Below, one piece after another: positions 56,849 to 64,000 of a stretch of 64,000 nucleotides of DNA (the stretch's first letter is position 1; the number at the start of each line of letters is the position of its first letter). Position numbers and translations under genes: made by a program. The stretch is taken from contig NZ_JAAMRF010000007.1 in NCBI RefSeq assembly GCF_013522725.1, positions 1 to 64,000 of the forward strand, read 5' to 3'. The notes under the pieces were generated by a model. That model did not search any database. It worked only from the letters and a program-made list of their open reading frames with translations, and was not told where the DNA came from. Source of the DNA: Stutzerimonas azotifigens (GTDB lineage Bacteria; Pseudomonadota; Gammaproteobacteria; Pseudomonadales; Pseudomonadaceae).

Positions 56849-57210
56849 GCGATCCTTCCAATTAGCAGCCCGCCGCTTGCGGCAATGCCATGGCAGCGAA
56901 AGCCCTGTTCGGTTGACGCACGCGACGACTCCCGTCCTACCTGCCCAATAGCAGGTGGCCGACGGCGCGACTCCGTTTCAGAAAAACGTTACAAGAGTAT
57001 TACGGGATACTCAGTTACGAGTGGAGGGCGGGTTTTTTTGTTCCTTGGGCATGTTGCAGTGCTGTGACAATGAGCACAGCCTGGCAGGCTTGGCGTGAAG
57101 CAGCGTCATATCTGACTGTTTTTTATTGGGTTTAGCGATGGTTTTGAAGCGCTCAAAATGAGGGGATAAGGCAGGTTTTCACTTTCGAGGCGAGGCGCCG
57201 TTCGTCGGAA

Positions 57211-57237
57211 ATAAAAAAGCCCCGCGCTGCGGGGCTT
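57211..57237 (-). terminator. Rho-independent terminator of rimO
   Basis: AGCCCCGC and GCGGGGCT form the stem, and the run of A on the plus strand (57213-57218) gives the U tract on the minus strand. It lies 15 bases past the rimO stop. Confidence 0.88.
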
Positions 57238-57251
57238 CACAAGGACTGCGA

Positions 57252-58577
<1,326 letters not shown>

Positions 58578-58695
58578 GCGGTTAACCTCGAAGGGCGCCT
58601 CTAGGCGCCTCTGATCAAAAAGTGCGCAATTCTAGCGGCGCTTTGCGGCGCTGCAAAGTGCCGGCTGTGCCTTTCGCCACAGAGCCGGTGCCACT

Positions 58696-59445
58696 TCAGG
58701 ATCCGCCGAGAAATTTGCGCAGAAATTGCCGGGTTCGCTCGTGCTGCGGCGCACCGAATAGCGCTCGCGCCTCGCCTTGTTCGACGATCACGCCGCCGTC
58801 GATGAAGATCGCCCGGTTGGCCACGTCGCGGGCGAAGCTCATCTCGTGAGTCACGATCACCAGGGTACGGTTTTCTTCCGCCAGGCCGCGAATGGTCGCG
58901 AGCACTTCGCCGACGAGCTCCGGGTCCAGCGCCGAGGTGGGTTCGTCGAACAGAATCACCTCCGGTTGCATGGCCAGCGCCCGCGCGATCGCCACGCGCT
59001 GCTGCTGACCGCCGGAGAGACGCCTGGGATAGGCGTTTTCCTTGCCCGCCAGGCCGACCTTGGCGAGCAGTTGCCGACCACGTTCGATGGCCGTGGCGCG
59101 TGCTTCTTTCTTGACCACCACGGGCCCTTCGATGACGTTCTCCAAGGCGGTGCGGTGGGGGAACAGGTTGAAGTTCTGGAAGACGAAACCCACCTGCTGG
59201 CGCAGCTGGCGGACCTGGCGCTGTTGCTGCTTGAGCGGGCGGGACGCGTCGATGCGGATGTCGCCGAACTGGATGCTGCCGCCATCGGGCTGCTCGAGCA
59301 GGTTCAGGCAGCGCAGCAGCGTGGTCTTGCCCGACCCGCTGGGGCCTATGATGGCCAGCACTTCCCCCGGAGCGATATCCAGATCGATGCCCTTGAGCAC
59401 GGCCTGCCCGTTGAAGGATTTGCTCAGGTTGCGAACGCAGATCAT
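58696..59445 (-). CDS. tcyN: Cystine-type amino acid ABC transporter, ATP-binding protein
   Basis: 249 residues with Walker A GPSGSGKTT, the signature LSGGQQQRVAIARAL, Walker B VILFDEPTSALD and the His switch IVTHEMSFARDVA. Closest to YecC/TcyN. Last of three overlapping genes; its start overlaps the permease stop by four bases. Confidence 0.85.
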   Translation of the reverse strand: MICVRNLSKSFNGQAVLKGIDLDIAPGEVLAIIGPSGSGKTTLLRCLNLLEQPDGGSIQFGDIRIDASRPLKQQQRQVRQLRQQVGFVFQNFNLFPHRTALENVIEGPVVVKKEARATAIERGRQLLAKVGLAGKENAYPRRLSGGQQQRVAIARALAMQPEVILFDEPTSALDPELVGEVLATIRGLAEENRTLVIVTHEMSFARDVANRAIFIDGGVIVEQGEARALFGAPQHERTRQFLRKFLGGS

Positions 59446-60110
59446 GGACCGTCCTGTTCGTGGCGATTGACCCGGTTTTCGAGCCGGCCCTGCAGGTGCG
59501 CCAGCACGGTTGCCAGCGCCCAGTAAATCAGGGCAGCGGCCAGGTACATGGTGAAAATCTCGAAGGTGCGCGCGGTGATCAGTTGTGCCTGGCGGAACAA
59601 CTCAGGCACCTGGATGGTAGCGGCCAGGGCGGTGTCCTTGACCAGCGAGATGAAGCTGTTGCCCAGTGGCGGCAGGGCGGTGCGCGCCGCTTGGGGAAGG
59701 ATCGTGCGGTAGAGCGTCTGGCGTCTGTTCATGCCGATGCTCGCCGCCGCTTCCCACTGGCCTCGATCGATCGAGGCGATCGCGCCGCGAAGGGTCTCGG
59801 AAGTGTAAGCGCCCATGTTCAGCGAGAAGCCGATCAGCGCAGCGGTCAGCGGCTCGAGCTGGATGCCGAGCTGGGGCAGTCCGTAATAGATCATGAACAG
59901 CTGCACCAGCAGCGGCGTACCGCGGAAGAAGGATACGTACAGGCGCGACAACCAGCACAAGGGCGCTGCGCCGTAAAGCCTGAGCAGCGCTAGGGCGAAG
60001 CCGAGCAGCAGGCCGAAGAACATCCCGCCCAGGCTCAGGACGATGGTGTAGAGCGCGCCCTTGAGCAGAAATGGCGCTGAGCTCAGCAACAGCTGCAGGC
60101 TTTGCTCCAT
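59442..60110 (-). CDS. tcyL: Cystine-type amino acid ABC transporter, permease
   Basis: 222 residues, three to five helices, with the binding-protein-dependent permease EAA loop (GQWEAAASIGMNRRQTLYRTILPQAART) and the N-terminal QLLLSSAPFLLKGALYTI of the HisM/YecS type. It abuts the binding-protein gene and overlaps the ATPase gene. Confidence 0.86.
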   Translation of the reverse strand: MEQSLQLLLSSAPFLLKGALYTIVLSLGGMFFGLLLGFALALLRLYGAAPLCWLSRLYVSFFRGTPLLVQLFMIYYGLPQLGIQLEPLTAALIGFSLNMGAYTSETLRGAIASIDRGQWEAAASIGMNRRQTLYRTILPQAARTALPPLGNSFISLVKDTALAATIQVPELFRQAQLITARTFEIFTMYLAAALIYWALATVLAHLQGRLENRVNRHEQDGP

Positions 60111-60913
60111 TACTGGGTGACGTCAGCCTGGAACCACTTCTGCGACAGCGCCTGGAGCGTGCCGTCCGCGCGCAGCGTGTCGATGGCGTCGTCGATAGCT
60201 TCGACCAGTGCGGGGTTGCCCTTGCGCATGGCGACGCCGGCTTCCTGGCGCGAGAAAGGCTCACCGGCCATGGCCATCGCCTCGCCCGTCTTGGCTATCA
60301 GCTCGAAGGCTGCGAGCCGGTCGATCAGCATCGCGTCGATGCGGCCGAAGCGCAGATCCTGATATTTGGTGGGGTCGTCGTCATAGGTTCGGACCTCGGC
60401 GTCCGGCACGTTTTCGCGCAGCCATTGCTCGTAGTTGGTCCCCAGACCCACACCCACACGCTTGCCCGCCAGATCGGCGGCGCTGTTGATTTGAGACTCC
60501 TTGCCCTTTTGGGTCAGGGCCTGGATGCCTGAAATGGTGTAAGGCTCCGAAAAGTCGTACTTCTGTTTGCGCTCTTCGGAAATGGTGACCTGATTGATCA
60601 CCACATCGAGGCGCTTCGATTCCAGCGCGGCGAGGATGCCGTCCCACTTGGTGGGCTGGAACTTCGCCTCGACGCCGAGCTGCTTGGCCAGCGCCTGGGC
60701 GAACTCGACCTCGAAGCCGGTCAGCTTGCCGCTCTCGTCCTGGAAATTGAACGGTGGATAGGTCCCTTCGAGGCCGACCTGGATGGTGCCGCGCTGCTTG
60801 ATCTGGTCCAGCAGGTCGTCGGCGGCAAGGCTCTGACCTACGAGGCCGACGCTGGCCAGCAGGCCTAGGGCGGCGGAAAGAAAGCGGCGACGCAAATAAT
60901 GGAGGTTCATCAT
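60110..60913 (-). CDS. tcyJ: Cystine-type ABC transporter substrate-binding protein
   Basis: About 267 residues from ATG 60913. A signal peptide (RRRFLSAALGLLASVGLVGQSLAADD) is followed by LLDQIKQRGTIQVGLEGTYPPFNFQDESGKLTGFEV, the family-3 amino-acid-binding pattern, closest to FliY/TcyJ. The periplasmic receptor of the transporter. The 350 bases upstream (60914-61263) show no gene; one short GGCGCT/AGCGCC hairpin lies near 61107. Confidence 0.85.
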   Translation of the reverse strand: MMNLHYLRRRFLSAALGLLASVGLVGQSLAADDLLDQIKQRGTIQVGLEGTYPPFNFQDESGKLTGFEVEFAQALAKQLGVEAKFQPTKWDGILAALESKRLDVVINQVTISEERKQKYDFSEPYTISGIQALTQKGKESQINSAADLAGKRVGVGLGTNYEQWLRENVPDAEVRTYDDDPTKYQDLRFGRIDAMLIDRLAAFELIAKTGEAMAMAGEPFSRQEAGVAMRKGNPALVEAIDDAIDTLRADGTLQALSQKWFQADVTQ

Positions 60914-61263
60914 CGTCTCACTCACAGTTAGTGGGGTGGCAGGGTGTGCTGCCCCCAGGTTTTGACTGCGAAGCCGCCAAGGCGTTTCTCCGGCTCAAGG
61001 TGGGGTGCGCTGATAGGCGAACAATGCAGGCGAGCTATTGGTGTGCAGGAGTGCCCACGAAGCTTTTGGGTTGGCTGAAGCCATCTGAGAGATGAGGCTG
61101 GAGGCGCTTTGCAGCGCCTTTCGCGCCAAGGAAGGCTCCCAGATGGGGCGTTTCGCCAGCGCCGGATGTGGAGTGGCTCTGGCTGCCGAGGCGGCGGCGA
61201 GGCCAGCTTGATCGATGACGGTGCGGCCGGGCAGGGGGCCTCAGCCGCCAAGCCTTGCGATGG

Positions 61264-61497
61264 TCAGTCGTTGCACTGCGAGCCCGTACGCAGGTACTTC
61301 AACGTGTGGCGCACGCCTTGCGAGTCCAGGTAAACCATGGTCGACGAGCCGACCTCGCACCCCTCAGGGTTTTGGATTGAAACGACCTTGGCAACGTCCA
61401 GGTGGTCGCCGTAGTGGTAGGTGTGGGCGTCTTCGGCCAGTGAAGGCAGCGACACGGCCGCCATGGCGAAGCCTAGAAACAGGCCTTTGATCTTCAT
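61264..61497 (-). CDS. DUF2790 small periplasmic protein
   Basis: 77 residues with a clear signal peptide (MKIKGLFLGFAMAAVSLPSLAEDA) and a compact mature part with two cysteines. The pattern HTYHYGDHLDVAKVVSIQNPEGCEVG is that of DUF2790 proteins of pseudomonads. Function unknown. GAGG-like spacing precedes the ATG. Confidence 0.83.
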   Translation of the reverse strand: MKIKGLFLGFAMAAVSLPSLAEDAHTYHYGDHLDVAKVVSIQNPEGCEVGSSTMVYLDSQGVRHTLKYLRTGSQCND

Positions 61498-61601
61498 CTT
61501 GCACCTCGCGGTAGTTACGTGGTGCCTGCAGCTTAAGAACTTGGGCGTATTGGAAAAATCCGCTTTCGCAAAAGGCAGCGTTCCGTCCGGGGTAACAATC
61601 G

Positions 61602-62561
61602 TTAACGAGGGGCCGCGTCGCTACCCTGGGCCCAGTACATCGGGTCGTCGAGTATGGCGGTGGTCTGCTCGAGGGCCTCTGGAATTTCGGCCTGCAGGAA
61701 CTGCACCCAGGTTCTGACCTTGGCATCGAGGTAGCGGCGAGACGGATAGAGCGCATAGATGCCCTTGCGGTGCGGGCGCTGTTCCGGCAGCAGGCGTACC
61801 AGCGAACCGCGAGCCAGCGAGCGGGCGGCGACGTAGTCCGGTAGCAGGCAGATCCCCATCCCGGCCTCGGCGGCCAGTGCGATCGCTTCGGCCACGTTGA
61901 CCTGGAAGGTAGTCTGAGGACGAATAGCGCGAGGCTCGCCATCGACGGTGAAGATCCAGTCTTCGGGAAATGCCGGATCGACCAGGCGCAGACAGCGGTG
62001 CTCGGTTAGCTGCTCCGGGCTGGCCGGCACGCCGTGGACGGATATATAGCTGGGCGCTGCGCAGACGACGCTGTGCATGTCGGCGATGTGCTGGCCGACC
62101 AGTTCAGAATCCGGCAGGCCGGTGGAGAGAGTGATCACCACGTCGTGGCCTTCGGCAAGCAGATCCGGGAGTCGTTGCGAAAGTGTCAGGTCGAGCTGGA
62201 CGTCCGGATAACGTTCGCGATAACGCGCAGCGAGCGGTGCCAGCAATTGAGAGCCCACGCCGATGATCGAATGCACGCGCAACCGCCCCCTGGGGGTCAG
62301 GTGCGCGCCACTGGCCTCGGCCCCCGCATTCTCCACCTCCAGGAGGATTTGCTTGCAATGTTCAAGGTAACCGGCTCCTGCCGCGGTCAGGCTGACCCGC
62401 CGGGTGGTGCGCTGCAGCAGGCGCGCTTGCAGGTGCGTCTCGAGGTCCGAGACCAGTCGCGACACCTGCGCCGTCGACAGGTTGGTCGCCTGCGCGGCTG
62501 CGGTGAAGCTGCCGCTGTCCGCGACACGGACGAAAATACGCATCGCCTGGAAAAGATCCAT
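61602..62561 (-). CDS. LysR-family transcriptional regulator
   Basis: 319 residues from ATG 62561 (MDLFQAMRIFVRVADSGSF). The winged helix-turn-helix (SFTAAAQATNLSTAQVSRLVSDLETHLQARLLQRTTR) and the LysR substrate-binding C-terminus are intact. The target genes are not evident. The longer open frame upstream is not used. Confidence 0.88.
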   Translation of the reverse strand: MDLFQAMRIFVRVADSGSFTAAAQATNLSTAQVSRLVSDLETHLQARLLQRTTRRVSLTAAGAGYLEHCKQILLEVENAGAEASGAHLTPRGRLRVHSIIGVGSQLLAPLAARYRERYPDVQLDLTLSQRLPDLLAEGHDVVITLSTGLPDSELVGQHIADMHSVVCAAPSYISVHGVPASPEQLTEHRCLRLVDPAFPEDWIFTVDGEPRAIRPQTTFQVNVAEAIALAAEAGMGICLLPDYVAARSLARGSLVRLLPEQRPHRKGIYALYPSRRYLDAKVRTWVQFLQAEIPEALEQTTAILDDPMYWAQGSDAAPR

Positions 62562-62662
62562 TCGTCTTTCGCCTTCGGGAAGAGGCCTTCCACTATACCC
62601 GGCGGCCCGCACAGGGCGAGCAAGGCCAGCGATGGCCTCGACGAAGCCGCAATTGGCGTGGC

Positions 62663-62688
62663 AAAAAAAGGCCGCTCGTTGAGCGGCC
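62663..62688 (-). terminator. Rho-independent terminator after the small exported protein
   Basis: GGCCGCTC and GAGCGGCC pair around a GTT loop. A run of seven A on the plus strand (62663-62669) makes the U tract on the minus strand. Confidence 0.85.
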
Positions 62689-62739
62689 AGGACTGTCGAC
62701 GGGAAAAGGAGCAATCAAGAGTCGACGAAAAGCGTTCGC

Positions 62740-62955
62740 TCAGGTGCGCTGCCGCGAAGTGATGCTGTCGGCCTCGCCTTCAGGGCTTTCGGCTGTGCGG
62801 ACAGTCGTCTGCTGCTGTGCGCGGACTTCCCGGGCGTTCTGCTGCAACGCGGCGGTGTGCGCGGCGAAAGCGGGTGACTCTTCGGCGAACGCGGTTGCGC
62901 TGGTCAGAGCGGACAGGGCGGCAAGCGCGGTGGAGGTGATTAGATGGCGTGACAT
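62740..62955 (-). CDS. Small exported protein, 71 aa
   Basis: ATG 62955 follows GAGG at nine bases. A signal peptide (SRHLITSTALAALSALTSATAFAEE) leads to a short Gln/Ala/Arg-rich helix (HTAALQQNAREVRAQQQTT). A good terminator follows. No family is recognised. The signal suggests a periplasmic role. Confidence 0.65.
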   Translation of the reverse strand: MSRHLITSTALAALSALTSATAFAEESPAFAAHTAALQQNAREVRAQQQTTVRTAESPEGEADSITSRQRT

Positions 62956-63096
62956 GGGGGAGTACCTCGGCGGTTCATGGAACAGGAGGTAGTCTATTTT
63001 TTCGTCAGAAGTGGAAAAATCCGTCTTGCCGAGAAGCACTGTTACGTCAGATGAAACAGTTAAGCCTGGGCGTAAAAGGAGAACGGCAGAAAGCAA

Positions 63097-63128
63097 AAAG
63101 CCCCGAATGCTGTTGCATTCGAGGCTTT
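63097..63128 (-). terminator. Terminator downstream of tRNA-fMet
   Basis: AAAGCCCCGAATGC and GCATTCGAGGCTTT pair with one mismatch around a TGTT loop, with a T tract on the minus strand. It lies seven bases past the CCA end of the tRNA. Confidence 0.88.
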
Positions 63129-63134
63129 CTGATT

Positions 63135-63211
<77 letters not shown>

Positions 63212-63281
63212 TCTGTGGGTCGGCATTCTACAGCCGATCTGCAGGCTGTCAACCTCGAAGATGGAAAAAAACGTTTTTTCT

Positions 63282-63467
63282 TCAGGCATTTAGCGATACG
63301 GCTGCATGAGATGCACGCGATTGCCGGCGCGACGTGCGCTGCAGGGGCCTCGGTTGGGTCTCGCCGGGATAGTGCCTGCGCGCGATCCTGAGCATGCCCC
63401 ACAGCATCGCCGCTGCCACCAGCAGCCAGCCTCCGACCATTGCGCAAATCAGCAGTGCAGGCGTCAT
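63282..63467 (-). CDS. Small single-pass membrane protein, about 61 aa
   Basis: MTPALLICAMVGGWLLVAAAML is a membrane helix at the N-terminus, and the rest is an Arg-rich tail (RRHYPGETQPRPLQRTSRRQSR). GAGGG lies five bases before the ATG at 63467; the ATG at 63470 is too near it. Function unknown. Confidence 0.55.
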   Translation of the reverse strand: MTPALLICAMVGGWLLVAAAMLWGMLRIARRHYPGETQPRPLQRTSRRQSRASHAAVSLNA

Positions 63468-63623
63468 CATTCCCTCGTTTCATGCTGCGGCCATGTCACC
63501 CGGCCAGTACGGGTATAGACCTCGATGTATCCAATGGGTTTCGATGCCATCGGTCACATCGTTTCGACGTCGCCGCACCTTGGCGTCTCGGCGATGCCAA
63601 AACTCCATAAAGGAGGCTCGATC

Positions 63624-63923
63624 ATGCGAATCGAAACAAACGTCACTTCAAGGTGGACGGCGGTGCTGGTGTTGCTGGGTTTTCTGAGCGGCGCTCCGAT
63701 GGCGCAGGCGCAGAATACGGGTGCAGCGGATCGCGGAGCGGCTGGCAGCGGCTCGATGGGTATCGGAGAGGGCATCGACCCGCAACCCCAGCGTGATCCA
63801 AGCGGGCAGGGGAACGGAGACGACAGCGATCGCAGCGCCGACGCCCCCGGGCATGGCGGTGGCAACGAGACCGATATGCAGCACCACCATCAGTATCAGG
63901 CGCAGCCAGAGAAGCGCGACTGA
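63624..63923 (+). CDS. Small exported hypothetical protein, 99 aa
   Basis: GGAGG precedes ATG 63624. A signal peptide (SRWTAVLVLLGFLSGAPMAQAQ) is followed by a Gly/Ser/Asp-rich low-complexity chain ending in HHHQYQAQPEKRD. No family is recognised. It may be periplasmic. The frame upstream from 63525 lacks a ribosome site. Confidence 0.6.
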   Translation: MRIETNVTSRWTAVLVLLGFLSGAPMAQAQNTGAADRGAAGSGSMGIGEGIDPQPQRDPSGQGNGDDSDRSADAPGHGGGNETDMQHHHQYQAQPEKRD

Positions 63924-63944
63924 CCGCAAGTAAAGGAGGCCCTA

Positions 63945-64000
63945 ATGAATCTCTATTCAGTTCTGGCGCTAGGTGCGCTGTTGTCTTTCAGCGCCCTTGC
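63945..64000 (+). CDS. N-terminus of an exported protein, cut by the window end
   Basis: AAAGGAGG is followed after six bases by ATG and a signal-like MNLYSVLALGALLSFSALA. The gene runs out of the window, so its identity is unknown. It is 21 bases after the preceding small exported protein and probably co-transcribed. Confidence 0.6.
   Translation, partial: MNLYSVLALGALLSFSAL

Overview
The window reads as a high-GC gamma-proteobacterial chromosome, most likely Pseudomonas in the broad sense and probably the stutzeri group (Stutzerimonas). I base this on recognisable orthologues (gacS, the pirRS pair, the cysM-rlmD-relA-mazG block, quiP, pcpS, long pseudomonad-type nrdA and nrdB), Pseudomonas-style REP palindromes and a dispersed GTAGGGTGGATG-type palindrome. 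Almost all of it is chromosomal backbone with strong GC-rich codon bias. The exception is an accessory island at the left end, about 1 to 11970.

Island. The left edge holds the last codons and terminal inverted repeat of an IS3-family insertion sequence (1-113). Two unrecognised minus-strand genes follow. A perfect inverted repeat with a third half-site at 1457-1489 looks like a recombinase or repressor site. The main cargo is a six-gene operon, 1966-11684. It comprises an AbrB/MazE-like small DNA-binding protein, a DUF4007 protein, a 1156-residue P-loop ATPase, a PAPS-reductase/ATP-pyrophosphatase protein, a 790-residue protein with two separate GHKL ATPase domains, and a 651-residue protein with a receiver-like domain and an unknown C-terminal region. 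Genes 2-4 match the layout of SspB-SspC-SspD, the DNA phosphorothioation writers of Ssp anti-phage systems. The usual partner SspE is absent, and the two-component-like GHKL/receiver pair sits in the effector position. The last two genes are visibly more AT-rich than the writer genes, which suggests a swapped-in module. A strong terminator (11841-11871) and three 12-bp direct repeats close the island beside nrdB. This is the best candidate for an undescribed system.

Backbone, left to right. nrdB and nrdA (aerobic ribonucleotide reductase, minus) have a perfect DnaA box upstream. Next come rstAB (two-component system), pcpS, a REP cluster and gacS (minus). PirR/PirS-type two-component genes follow, but no pirA receptor is present; the gap before cysM carries a small atpA fragment. 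Then come cysM, rlmD, relA, mazG and a DUF2058 gene. A xanthine-type NCS2 permease, a proline-rich miniprotein, an erythromycin-esterase/phosphoribosyltransferase pair and a TTG-start miniprotein follow. An AraC regulator precedes a periplasmic molybdenum aldehyde dehydrogenase (paoABC type). The four-gene ligase-associated DNA repair operon (exonuclease, ATP-dependent ligase, Lhr-type helicase, PdeM) is next.

The right part has a lipoprotein/SEC-C/DUF2489/quiP run, trmO, a short-chain dehydrogenase, a NIPSNAP protein, a membrane protein and rimO. A cystine-type ABC transporter, a DUF2790 protein, a LysR regulator and small exported proteins follow. An initiator tRNA-fMet lies at 63135-63211, and a gene is cut by the window end.

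All family assignments come from reading motifs and from memory of these families; no database search was run.
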